NCBI GenBank assembly: GCA_016584305.1
Contig: JACEEZ010018471.1
Span: forward strand, 112,012-176,011
Source of the DNA: Chionoecetes opilio
Lineage: Eukaryota; Arthropoda; Malacostraca; Decapoda; Majidae
Direction of reading: 5' to 3'
Length of the DNA stretch: 64,000 nucleotides
Position numbers and translations under genes: made by a program. Under the pieces are notes generated by a model. It was not told the DNA's origin and ran no database searches. It saw nothing but the letters and a program-made list of their open reading frames with translations. The first letter of the stretch is position 1. Each line of letters begins with the position of its first letter. This document shows, piece by piece, positions 21,971 through 31,888 of the stretch.

Positions 21971-22308
21971 CATTGGCGGAGTCTGTGGGGCAAGGGGGGG
22001 GAGGCACCGGAGCTGTGCCCCGCCTAAAATAGGAAACTCCATGAAGTTTAGCCTCCACCAAAAATGTGGAACATATTATGTTTTGCTTGCCTCCATGTTT
22101 TTTTTATAAGGGAACATTTGCATGCACACATACAAAAGGTCAATATTTTGTGATGCCAATTACACTGGTTCGTTGTTTTAGCCGACTTTTTATTACTATT
22201 TGTGCTAAAAGGATATACTATAACTATACTAGACGACTTAGTACAGACCTACACAAGGCCATCTGGTAACTTGACACCCTCCAAAAAATGTCCAAAGATC
22301 CGCCCCTG
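21971..22308. mobile_element. possible hAT-like MITE
   Basis: Left end CATTGGCGGAGTCTGTGG and right end, read in reverse, CAGGGGCGGATCTTTGG are similar and start with CA as hAT ends do. About 338 bp with no coding. The flanks GTGTACCC and ACCCCAAC do not match, so the call is weak. Confidence 0.35.
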
Positions 22309-22318
22309 ACCCCAACTC

Positions 22319-22392
22319 CACATTTACTCACACACGCACACAAACACACACACACAAACACACACACACACACACGCGCGCGCGCACACACA
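22319..22392. repeat. (AC)n/(GC)n microsatellite
   Basis: Imperfect AC repeat with a short CG run at 22376-22385. Confidence 0.9.
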
Positions 22393-22775
22393 CATATACA
22401 CACTTATTTGTGGCAGACACCACTTGCACCATCCCATCATGACGAATTTACAAGACAATAGGTTCTTCATTGCTCTTACTTTCTCTTTAGTAGTAACTTA
22501 GTAATATTGGTGGTATCTATGAATAATAATTAATATTAAAGTTTAAATAGAATTGTAAAATAGTATAAACAGAGTTTATAGTAAATAATTCACGATATCA
22601 ATATGATGGGATGAATTGAGACACCTTGAGCCATTTGCCGACGTCGTCGCCAAATTTAACCTCATAAAAAAGATACGGGCCTATATTGTAGTATTTAAAT
22701 ATAACTTTTTGACATTATATTTATTTACTGCATTCTCAAATATCTACTGACAATAAGCTGAATAACCTCAATGAG
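22393..22775. other. no gene seen
   Basis: AT-rich sequence; nothing recognised. Confidence 0.3.
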
Positions 22776-23267
22776 TACCGTAGATAACAGTAAAGTCGCC
22801 AGGACAACTTTTTTTTCGATGTACAGACGTGTGGTGGCGTTAATACTTCCATTTCTACATCCATGATTTCAGGAAAGTTAGAAGGGGCTATCTGGAGAGT
22901 CTGTGTCATTTTGTGTCTTCATCTGTGTTATATTATGGCTATAAATTAACAAATTACAAAAATATCGCCAGAGACGCGACCAACAATAAAGTCGCCAGTT
23001 AGTGTTTATTTACTGAGTGTCCTCCCGCTGTAGTCGCCCGAAAAAAAACGAGTAGTGAAATTTGAAACCGTATATACTCTTAGAAACAAAGCATAAAACA
23101 ACGCTGAAACAGGGTAGATTATTAATTATACACAATATACAGTCATGATATAAACTACTGTGCATCATCTTCAGTGGCACATACACAGCAGTAGTGATGC
23201 TATAATTCGTAATATATGGCGCCTGGCGACATGATTGCAGGTGGCGACTTTACTGTTATCTACGGTA
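22776..23267. mobile_element. TIR element, 26-bp perfect termini
   Basis: TACCGTAGATAACAGTAAAG plus TCGCCA at 22776-22801 is perfectly inverted at 23242-23267. The outermost TA on both sides could be the TA duplication of a Tc1/mariner-type insertion. The interior has no transposase. About 85 bp inside it (22833-22917) match 62898-62964 in reverse, so it belongs to a dispersed family. Confidence 0.7.
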
Positions 23268-23510
23268 GCCATCCACAGCCTCGTCACCGGATTTGCACCT
23301 CCACAACAAACCGCGACAGAGAGTTTGGAAGCTTCGTGACGTGGGTGCAAGTGCAGCAGTCTATTGAATCATTGCGGGGTGGGAAGGGTTCCCCACCACC
23401 GCCGCTGACGTCACCACGTCCTTAGCCGATCGAGAGGTGGAATGGGCGGGGACTATGGAGGTAGTATGAGGCGGGGACTCATGCCTGAGCCACGGTCACC
23501 TCCCCTCTCC

Positions 23511-23533
23511 CAAAGTAACATATTGTTACTTTG
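23511..23533. mobile_element. 23-bp palindromic micro-insertion, family M1
   Basis: CAAAGTAACA, centre TAT, TGTTACTTTG. It stands between two exact copies of CCCTCTCC (23503-23510 and 23534-23541). The flank is CT-rich, which weakens the duplication alone, but the ends are the same as at 17237 and 33204. Confidence 0.7.
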
Positions 23534-23866
23534 CCCTCTCCCTCTCCCTTCTCACTATACGATGCTTGTAGGCAGTCACTTTTTTTTTTATGATATTCAG
23601 GGAGCGGTTGCATAAGCCCTTCAAATTCTCCAAGCTTCGATAGTGTGCTAAGACGGAACGAATGGAAGCGAGTGTTCCTCTCTCTGTGTACGCTGTGCCG
23701 AGAAAAGGTTATTATTAAGGTGTTCACTGGATAACGCGGTCAAGGATATTTGACATACTGGCTCAGATGAAAACAGAAAAGCATTTGCTGAATGCACAAT
23801 GTTTTACCACAGCTGATACCATCAGTGTATGCACTACATCCTTCGCAGGTGATAGCAGCAACTCAC

Positions 23867-24278
23867 CTGCCCGTATTCGCTCCCTCCACTGGGACTTGCG
23901 TCGCGCATTTTTCCAGAAAGTGCGTAACTCATCCACGTCGCGGTCCACGAGACTGTTCCCGGAGGCAAGGACGGCGGCGTTGTAGTGGGCGGTCACTTCC
24001 TTCCACACCAGATGCTTCTCTTTCAAAACACGGCGATCCAGGGACTTATTTTCCACCACTTGTAACCGCGGCAGAAGCAAAGAATAGATCAAGCGCTTTT
24101 CTGTTTCGGTGTAATTTGGTTTGCGAAATCTCTGAGGGCGGAGGAGAGGAGCGTGTAGCACCACCTGCCGGGGGAGAGGCGCGTCGTGACCAGCTGCCCC
24201 TTCAGGTGGCGCTGAAGTTGTTCCTTCTGGAGCATCAGCTGAGGTCTTCGCTGAGCCCAATGTCTCCCCAGTCGACAT
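23867..24278 (-). CDS. zeste/Myb-SANT-like DNA-binding exon
   Basis: ATG at 24278 has G at -3. The 137 codons give an Ala/Pro-rich start, then RKPNYTETEKRLIYSLLLP (residues 52-70), SLDRRVLKEKHLVWKEVTAH and DVDELRTFWKNARRKSQW (to 131). The Y-T-x-x-E, W-K-E-V and L-x-x-F-W-K-N pattern is that of the Myb/SANT-like domain found in zeste and many arthropod regulatory proteins (DNA-binding trihelix of about 80 residues). It ends at a consensus donor GGCAG/GTGAGT (23867/23866) in phase 1, which fits the acceptor at 15681. It could be the first exon of its own gene or an alternative first exon of the large minus-strand gene. The domain is recognised; the downstream partner is inference. Confidence 0.75.
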
Positions 24279-26097
24279 CTCCAGTGTTGTGAATAGCTTT
24301 GATCGATACAGTGACGTTCTGTTGTCTTTTCACCAAGAAGTCGTTCATGAGACATCAATCATCACAACTCATTTTGCACATAAGTTTTTATTTCTTTTCC
24401 AAGGATGTTTCTTTCATATGAAGTTATCAGTGACTAAAAAAATATACAAGCTTTAAATCAATAAAGCATACATAATATTTGTGCGTTTCAAAACTATGCC
24501 ATCCAATAATGTTTTTTCATCACAGGCACTGCAGCATTCTGACATCACCAAGCCAGTTCATAACAGATTCAGTTATTCACTACACCTCGAATTTCATGAA
24601 CCCTCCACAGTACCGCAATCGAATTCACACATCGATTCAACATGGTGGCATCCCCTCTGCGCGGCTTTCACAATAACATTACGGGTGTTGCAGTGTCACC
24701 TTGTTAGCGGCAAGTGACTTCCAACCGGAAGTCATTCAAGAAACTAAACATCCCATTCGATCAGCATCTCAACACGATTACGTATTTCCTGCACTCATAA
24801 CAAGCAAACACTGTATTTCCTTAAATTACATCACAGACAGTTTGGTTAGCAAGTTCTATGGCCTCCGATTAGGAGCAGAGGCAACGAGTGAGACGGTAGG
24901 TTGGAGTCGCCCCATTCAGGGTTTGTTCAAGACAGACTGAGAACATTTGTGCCAAATGAGTTTATCCGTGTAATATTTACTATATTAATATTGCATACAT
25001 CCCTCAGAGAAATATTGTCACGAACTTGCATCACCTAAAATATACATTCATACCTAAAGACTTGTCCTCATCCCTCTATATGTATGTATTAACAATATTA
25101 CTTAACCCACCATCGGCAACTGTGATGTGTGGTTTGAGTCTTGTGTCAAAATAATTCGCTTATTTTAACACCGGTGAACAACACAGCAGGGACTTTAACT
25201 TATATTTCCAGTGCTCGCAGATTGCACCCTGATAAGAAACGAAATGCGAAGCCATCACTTCAACACGAAGTCACTAACATTTATGGAGTGTTATATAACA
25301 TTTCAATTACCACGAGTCCGTCTATTTAGCTTAACACCAATTCGTTGAGACGAAAGATCAACTTGAGCCATGTCAAAATGATTCGTTTTAGTTTAACCTG
25401 TAGTCCCGATGTAGCACAGAGCACAGAGGCCAAGGCTGAGATGGAAACAGCTACACTAACTCCCACACCTCACACAGTCCCTAGTCTTGCTTGAAGGACA
25501 AATACATCATTACAAATCAATTCGTTATTATGTGATAATGAATAATATGACGTCCTGGTATTGATCCAAGCCGCGGCGTAAGAAACTCTACCGCGCTGGC
25601 CTGAACGACGCCTCGAAGGGAGGGGGGAAGGAAGGGCCTTGAATTGCTCTCACCGAGTCACCATACACGAGAAGGGTGGAAGAGGCAAATGCAAGGGGAG
25701 GTTAATCCACGTGACAGATCTTCCTGTTGAGATGTCTGTATAGGAACCACCTACCCCGCCGACTTATACATGCATTAATGATTAACCTCCAATCCCCCAG
25801 CCCCGCATACCATAAGCGTCAAGTGCACTTTGGCTGCCAGAACACGTAATCGGTGGGAAATAGCCGGCTGTCTGCAGCTTGATATTGTGATCTCAACATC
25901 TCAACTCAACTCATGACGGAATTGATGCTCCTTCCGTCAAAGTTTAGGCAAGCGACAGACTTTAACTTATCATTTCGTCTTATCACACTGTTAATGAAGA
26001 CTTTTTCAAACAGAACAATGGATAAGAAACGCACACTTGAGTAGCGTTCAGCCGCAGGTGATATGGTGGTTGCTGGTAACTCCTCCAGGGCTCTGTC
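24279..26097. other. no gene; possible SINE head remnant
   Basis: No coding sequence recognised. On the minus strand, 25612-25546 resembles a tRNA-derived head (AGCGCGGTAGAG, then GGATCAATACC in place of a B box), too worn to call firmly. A 20-bp palindrome TGACTTCC/GGAAGTCA is at about 24714-24733 without flanking repeats. Confidence 0.3.
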
Positions 26098-26132
26098 AAA
26101 GCCGTCTGTATGTATTACATAGAGACGGCTTT
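26098..26132. mobile_element. 35-bp palindromic insertion between 9-bp direct repeats
   Basis: AAAGCCGTCT at the left and AGACGGCTTT at the right, with TATGTATTACATA in the middle. GGCTCTGTC stands on both sides (26089-26097 and 26133-26141). The exact edge is ambiguous by one base on each side (7-bp duplication if the ends are CAAAG and CTTTG). Confidence 0.6.
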
Positions 26133-26347
26133 GGCTCTGTCCTCGTCAACCACAGACCTCTACTACATTACTATGTACGTAGTAATGGCGCTAGCTTCAC
26201 CTTGACTCTTGACTCGAGCACTTCACGTCTACAGGGCATGATAGTGCGTCAGGTGTAAACAAAATTAAAACAAAACTAATTTGACTCATACAAGTTTTGA
26301 TTCTGATTAATGATCTCTACAAGGTGGACACAATTTATGTCCCAAGA

Positions 26348-26392
26348 CCAAGCAAGTGTTTTAGTGTTTGTTTGTGTCACACAAACACTTGC
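26348..26392. other. hairpin with about 17-bp arms
   Basis: AAGCAAGTGTTTTAGTG pairs with CACACAAACACTTGCTT across a short loop. No flanking duplication and too short for a usual pre-miRNA; role unknown. Confidence 0.4.
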
Positions 26393-26561
26393 TTCTATAA
26401 TGGGGCAGACATGACACCAAATACAATTTTCCAGTTCAGTTCTTATCCATTAATTACATTACCAACAACATAGTTCAGTGAACTCTGAACCTTCAGCATC
26501 CTCAAGGTTTTTATACTTTTGAGCAGTATGTTGTTGAAACAAGGAACGGCAGTCAGCTTAC

Positions 26562-26760
26562 CGGCAACGATGTCCTCGGGCTGGGTGTCGAGCACCGTGG
26601 GGGGCGCGGAGAGCGGGGCCAGGAAGTGCGTGAATGGGTGGTCAGAGGCGGTGCTCAGGCGCATGCTGGAGACTCCTGAATGTACCCCGAGGACTTTCGA
26701 ACGAGAAACTGCTTCGTCTCTTAGCTGGTATCTACGAACGCGGCGACGTGTCAAGTTGTC
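26562..26760 (-). CDS. internal exon 2 of the CENP-B/CGGBP1-type gene
   Basis: The acceptor is strong: a T-rich tract and TTATTTCCAG immediately before 26760. The donor GCCG/GTAAGC is at 26562/26561. The 199-bp exon enters in phase 0 and leaves in phase 1. It encodes DNLTRRRVRRYQLRDEAV, a basic stretch that would continue the helix-turn-helix of exon 1, then a Ser/Pro-rich part (FTHFLAPLSAPPTVLDT) and QPEDIVA. Two upstream donors end in phase 0 and could feed it: the CENP-B-type exon (30764) and the BED exon (27033). A hAT element begins only 41 bp upstream of the acceptor, so the branch point must lie in that short space or in the transposon. Splice motifs and phases are seen; connections are inferred. 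Confidence 0.7.
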
Positions 26761-27032
26761 CTGGAAATAATAAAAAAAAAAAAAAACATAAAAACATTAG
26801 CATAGGTGGGCGCGATAACGAAAAAATTTATCACGATAACCGATAAATCGATAACGATAACCTTATCGGCGATAACCGATAATCGATAACTGGCGATAAA
26901 TGTATCGCCCGATAAGGCGATAACCGATAAATCGATAAATCCAAAATTCCGATACTAGCGATAACGATATTGATATTTTAAATAAAAAATCTTAAATGCT
27001 ATCAGTAAACTGTTAGAAAACCCTTCATTTAC

Positions 27033-27344
27033 CTTTTTACGGCCGCCAGTCCCAACGTTGGCCTTGCAAGCTTCGTCAACCTGTTTTGCCTTGTCAGGAT
27101 GAATCCTGTTGAAGTGGCTCTTCAGGTTGGCCTTGGTGCCCTTGTTCACCTTCACCTCAGTGATCTTGGGGAGGCAGGACAAGCACTGGAAGATGTAGCT
27201 GTCGCCAACTATCTTCTTGTACTTCACCCACTTGCCAAGGAATGGCCAGGGTGACTGAGGCTCAGCCTCAGTGAACTCAGAGTCAATAGACTCCGCTGAG
27301 ACTCCTTGGCTTGATGCGGGCACAGTCTCTTGCGACGCCATCAC
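27033..27344 (-). CDS. BED zinc-finger exon of hAT origin with splice donor
   Basis: ATG at 27344 starts MMASQETVPASSQG; the BED finger spans residues 33-82: WPFLGKWVKYKK, C54-x2-C57 (FQCLSCLP), then LKSHFNRIHPDK with H77 and H82. BED fingers bind DNA and form the N-terminus of hAT transposases. After residue 104 (GGRKK) there is a donor AAG/GTAAAT (27033/27032), phase 0, the same phase as the acceptor at 26760. The catalytic domain that should follow is absent; only about 150 bp of subterminal repeat remain before the element's end. The exon is thus a transposase N-terminus facing a host splice acceptor 270 bp away. Domain and splice motif are seen; actual fusion to exon 26760 is a hypothesis. 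Confidence 0.7.
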
Positions 27345-28087
27345 TAATTCAATACTATAATACTATAAAATAGTAAAGCACTACTAAATTACAATAAAAA
27401 TAGGATCAGTTTAGAATAGGGGCGTAAGGGTTCAAAACGTTAATAAACGGATATTAAAGAATAGCACCGAATAGTACATACATTCATAGACACGTGCACA
27501 CAAAATTAGAACGGAAGAAGCACGGGAACATAGGGAAAAAAATCATCAAAGAACGCGTAAAACCGGGAGCGCGCAGGAGCAACACCTCCCCGTCCGACAG
27601 CTGGTGAGACTGAAGCTGAGCGAACGTTTTGAGAAGACGTCAAGACGGATAGCTGGGTTTAGACCGTTGTTCGGTTCCCAGCTCGGACCTACCTATTTCT
27701 GCCTCCAAGGCACGCGCGGCTCGCCCCTGTGCTAAACTGGAACCAAAAAATAAAGTTTTCGATTATCGCTAGTTTGGAACCAAAAGTATCGGCAATACCG
27801 ATGAAACGATAACGCGGGGGGAAAAATGGTATTATATTACGATGGCACCAAACTTCCCTACACAATTGGGAGCATGGTTTTTGTTTACCTTATTGTATTC
27901 TAAGAGACATTTTCTCTTTGAGCTTTCCGTCGCAAATCAATAGTTTCGGATATAGAACATTTTAGGTGGGGGGAGGAATATGTCTCCTTGTTTACAAAAG
28001 GCCTCCCTCTTCCTCTTCTTGTGACCTGCATCGCTTTTGTTTGGTATTTTATTAAACTTTTTTATTATTGGACCCAGTTAGGAGGTT

Positions 28088-28246
28088 AAAGGTTAGGTAA
28101 GGTAAGGTAAGGTAAGGTAAGGTAAGGTAAGGTAAGGTAAGGTAAGGTAAGGTAAGGTAAGGTAAGGTTAGGTTAGGTTAGGTTAGGTTAGGTTTAGATT
28201 AGGTACAGGTTAGGTTAGGTTAGGTTAGGTAAGGTAAGTCTAGGCA
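28088..28246. repeat. GGTAA/GGTTA pentamer array
   Basis: About 16 GGTAA units followed by two blocks of GGTTA units. GGTTA is the arthropod telomere repeat (TTAGG) in another phase. GGTTAGGTAAGG also follows the A-tail of the LINE at 30244, so the LINE sits in or beside this array. Interstitial position, not a chromosome end. Confidence 0.85.
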
Positions 28247-28257
28247 CAGACTTACCT

Positions 28258-30243
28258 TACCTACCTCTCGTGACTTCTGGCATCTAGCTAATAACATCTC
28301 TTAACAATTTTTCTTCATCTTTCCCTCCTATGCTTCACCCAGATGGCTCCACAGCTGTCTCATCTACTTCTAAAGCTGAACTCTTCGCTCAAACCTTTGC
28401 TAAAAATTCCACTCTGGTTGATGAAGGGCTTGTTCCTCCTTCTCCTCCACCCTCTGACTATATTATGCCTGTCATTAAGATCCTTCGGAATGATGTTTTC
28501 TTTGTCCTTTCTGGCCTAGATCCTCGGAAGGCTTACGGTCCTGACTGAGTCCCTCCTATTGTTCTCAAAAACTGTGCTTCTGTGCGTGCACCTTGCCTGA
28601 TCAAACTTTTTCGTCTTTGTCTATCTACTTCCACCTTTCCTTCTTGCTGGAAGTTTGCTCACATCCAACCTGTTCCTAAGAAGGGTGACTGTTCTAATCC
28701 TTCAAACTACCGTCCTATAGCTTTGACTTCCTGCCTTTCTAAAGTTTTTGAATTTATACTTAATAAGAAGATTCTTAAGCATCTATCTGCTCACAATCTT
28801 CTATCTGATCGTCAGTACGGTTTCCGTAAAGGGCGATCTACTGGCGATCTTCTAGCTTTCCTAACTGAATCTTGGTCATCCTCCTTTAGGGGTTTCGGTG
28901 AAACTTTTGCTGTTGCCCTTGACATATCAAAAGCTTTTGATAAAGTCTGGCACAAATCTTTTATTTCCAAACTACCCTCATTCGGTTTCTATCCTTCTCT
29001 CTGTACCTTCATCTTAAGTTTCCTTTCAAACCGTTCTATTGCAGCTACTGTAGACGGACATTGTTCTTCTCCCAAATCTATCAATAGTGGTATTCCCCAG
29101 GGTTCTGTCCTATCATCCACTCTCTTTCTATTATTCATTAATGATCTAAGTCTAACTCAAAGCCCTATCCACTCCTACGCTGATGATTCTAACCTGCATT
29201 TTTCAACGTCGTTTATTAGACGTCCAACTCAACAGGAACTAAGTGATTCACGGAGAGATGCCACCGAGCACCTAACTTCTGATCTTTCTATAATTTCTGA
29301 TGGGGGAAAAGCAAACCTTGTTTTGTTCAATGCCTCAAAAACCCAATTTCTTCACCTATCTACTCGACAAAACCTACCAGATAACTATCCCCTCTTCTTC
29401 AATGACACTCAACTGTCTCCTTCTACAATAAACATTCTAGGACTATCCTTTACTAAAAATCTGAACTGGAAATCTCACATCTCATCTCTTGCTAAAACAG
29501 CTTCTAAGAAGTTAGGTGTCCTGTGGCGTCTGCGTCCTTTTTTTTCTCCCTCCCAATTGCTTGCTCTCTACAGGGGCCTTATCCGCCCATGTATGGAGTA
29601 TGTCTCACATGTTTGGGGAGGATCCACTCATACAGCTCTCCTAAACAGGGTTGAGTCAAAAGCTTTTCGTCTCATCAACTCCTCTCCTCTGACTGACTGT
29701 CTTCAATCTTTAAATCACCGCCGCAATGTTGCTTCTCTTACTCTCTTCTACCGTTATTTTCATGCTCACTGCTCTTCTGAACTTGCTAACTGCATGCCTC
29801 CCCCCCTCCCGCGGACTCGCTGCACAAGACGTTCTACTCATTCTCATCCTTATTCTGTCCATCTTCCTAATGCAAGAGTTAATCAGTATCTTTACTCTTT
29901 CATCCCTTTCACTAGTAAACCCTGGAACTCTCTTCCTGTTTCTATTTTTCCACTTTCCTATGACTTAAATCTTTTCAAAAGAGGAGTAACAAGACACCTC
30001 CCGAACTAAATTGGCTCACCCCTCTTTTTTATTTTATTCTCTTACTGTCTTCTTTATAGGGACTGGCAACTAGGCGGGCTTTGTGTTAGCCATTTTTGTT
30101 GTGCCCTTGGCCAGTTCTTTGTGATGTATAAAAAAAAAATAATAAAAAAAAAAATAAAAAAAAATAAATAATAATAATAATAATAATAATTATAATAATA
30201 AATAAATAAATAAATAATATAAAAAAAAAAAAAAAAAAAAAAA
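28258..30243 (+). pseudogene. Jockey-like LINE, reverse transcriptase (copy J2)
   Basis: The best copy of this family. One frame runs from 28330 to 30009 except for a single TGA at 28546-28548 (in place of the Gly codon of GPDGVPP). RT blocks in order: PKKGDCSNPSNYRPIALTS, YGFRKGRSTGDLL, ALDISKAFDKVWH (motif A), NSGIPQGSVLS (motif B), HSYADDSNLHF (catalytic motif C), LNWKSHISSLAK, and the C-terminal RGLIRPCMEY and HVWGGSTH. 5' truncated, without endonuclease; an extra T near 28304 shifts the start. A 240-bp 3'UTR and an A-rich tail (30128-30243) follow. The motif set resembles the Jockey group. J1 and J3 are fragments of the same family. Not functional as it stands. Confidence 0.9.
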
Positions 30244-30552
30244 GGTTAGGTAAGGATGCGCCTCCGAAACAAAAGCGATGCAGGTCACAAGAAGAGGAAG
30301 AGGGAGGCATTTTGTAAACAAGGTGACATATTTCTCTCCCCACCTAAAATGTTCTATATCTCCGAAATTATTGATTTGCGACGGAAAGCTCAGAGAAAAT
30401 GTCTCTTAGAATACAATAAGGTAAACAAAAACCATGGTCCCAATTGTGTAGGGAAGTTTGGTGCCATCGTAAAAATTTACCAAAATTTTTTCGGATAACC
30501 GATAACCCGATATCGATATCGCGATAATTTATCGCGATAACGCCCACCTATG

Positions 30553-30761
30553 AACATTAGTATGGATACTGCACGTGTACTACTTGTAAATAAAAGTAAC
30601 ATTTGGCATGAAAAACATTTGGTAAAAAAAAAATAATGTGCACAAAACGGTATGCTGCTTATGCAGTTGAATATAAGCCTAAATGCTTGTTTATCTCAAG
30701 TGTTACACATACTATTGTTTTTAACGAAAGTAAAGTAGAACCATCGTTGTTGTGAAAATTT
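30553..30761. other. intron 1 sequence next to the hAT element
   Basis: Starts with the right target duplication AACATTAG (30553-30560). No other feature. Confidence 0.5.
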
Positions 30762-30763
30762 AC

Positions 30764-31888
30764 CTGTTCAGATTTAATCTTGTGTTTTTGTGCCAATATA
30801 CTTGCTAGAGTGGACGGTGCCACACCAAAGCGATCCGCCACTGCACTCTTCCTTTGCCCTCCTTCAACCGCTCTGATCATAGCTAATTTTTCTCCCGCTG
30901 TGTAAGACTTTCGGCGGCCACGCTCACGTGTGTAAATTCTTTCGCCTCCCGCCGCTGGGAGGGTGGAAGGAGGGGCGAGTGGGGTGGCTGGGATAGTCTT
31001 CTGCGCGGCAACAAGCCCATGTGTACCGCTGGTGACGACGCTCGTGGCCAAGCGAGAAGTGGACATGGTGGTGACGGCAGATGTTTTTGTGGTTGTAGTA
31101 GAGCTTCCTGGAGTTCCTGGGAGGATGACATAGCGACCAGGAGGAAGTCCCGCTGGTAGGAGAGGTATGGCAGGATTGCCGGCGCCCATGCTGACGATCA
31201 GAGGCATGTTTGTACCGCGCACCCCTCCCCCGAGCATGCGGAGGCTCCCCACACCGCCAGCAGCAGTCAGTGTGGGTACCTTGGCTAGCGTTGCCCGAGG
31301 AACCCGGGGTTGTATTTGCCTCTCTTCCTTAGTTTTACTTTCATCAAGGGCTACTTTGCTTTCGCCTTTAACATCAGTTTTTTTGTCGGTGTCTTCGTGG
31401 TCGTTGGGAACTTTCTCCGCCGTCTGTAATGTATTGCCTTCCTCCTGTATGTCGTCGTTGGTGAAGGTCTTTCCCGCCTGTGCTTCGTTGTCGTCATTTT
31501 CCATGTCGTCGTCTTCACCAGCAACACTGTATACTTTGTCAATTTTGAAACAAGACTCCTCTTGGTCATCATCGTCAGGTTTTTCCATTTCCAAGATGTT
31601 TTCATTCATCACAGGCTCAGTGTTGCCACTCTTGACAGTGTGCTGCTTCCTTCGTCTGCGCCTGCCACCGCTCCTCACCGAAATAACTATTTTATTTTCT
31701 GCACTTTGTCTATTTTCCGATATTCCAACACCTTCAGTATCTCTCTTCGTACTTGTGTGGTCTACTGGTCGTAGTGTTTCCAGCCCGTCATGCACATCAC
31801 ACTCACTTTCTACGTCAATGTCGTCACTCATTTCAACAGCTTCAGCGGCCTTGACCTTTACAACAGCATTTGATCTTCTCCCTGACAT
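30764..31888 (-). CDS. exon 1: acidic nuclear protein with CENP-B/Psq-type helix-turn-helix
   Basis: I choose the ATG at 31888 (A at -3; MSGRRSNAVVKVKAAEA); an in-frame ATG at 32005 would add 39 residues of UTR-like sequence. The 375 codons contain an arginine-rich NLS (GGRRRRRKQH, residues 74-83), an acidic region (PDDDDQEE, GEDDDMENDDNEAQ), a Gly/Ala/Pro-rich middle (LGGGVRGTNMPLIVSMGAGN), a Ser/Thr-rich stretch, and at the end (about 322-375) RRKSYTAGEKLAMIRAVEGG, KSAVADRFGVAPSTLASIL and KHKIKSEQ. The last part is the CENP-B N-terminal / pipsqueak helix-turn-helix, which binds DNA; no DDE domain is attached. Donor CAG/GTAAAT at 30764/30763, phase 0, fits acceptor 26760. Likely a nuclear DNA-binding protein. 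Opposite-strand frames here are shadows. Confidence 0.85.

Larger units (their letters stand above)
27836..30480. mobile_element. long-TIR foldback element, copy B, split by a LINE
   Basis: About 215 bp at 27836-28050 (TTACGATGGCACCAAACTTC onward) is repeated inverted at about 30262-30480. Same family as 7884-8396 and 36993-37582. Its centre holds GGTAA/GGTTA pentamers and LINE J2. It is nested in the hAT element. Confidence 0.75.
26801..30552. mobile_element. hAT element with 12-bp TIRs and perfect 8-bp target duplication
   Basis: CATAGGTGGGCG at 26801-26812 is inverted at 30541-30552, and AACATTAG flanks both sides (26793-26800 and 30553-30560). Subterminal regions are full of GATAACGATAA words (26811-26970, 27750-27815 and 30490-30540). 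Of the transposase only a BED exon remains (27033-27344); the RNase H-like catalytic part is missing, so it is non-autonomous. It is enlarged by a foldback element with a LINE inside. It lies in intron 1 of the minus-strand gene. Confidence 0.9.

Noticed and set aside
26348..26392. microRNA precursor
   Set aside because: Arms of about 17 bp and a total of 45 nt are too short, and the pairing does not extend.
28088..28246. Chromosome end
   Set aside because: The pentamers are short, mixed GGTAA/GGTTA, and have unique sequence on both sides.
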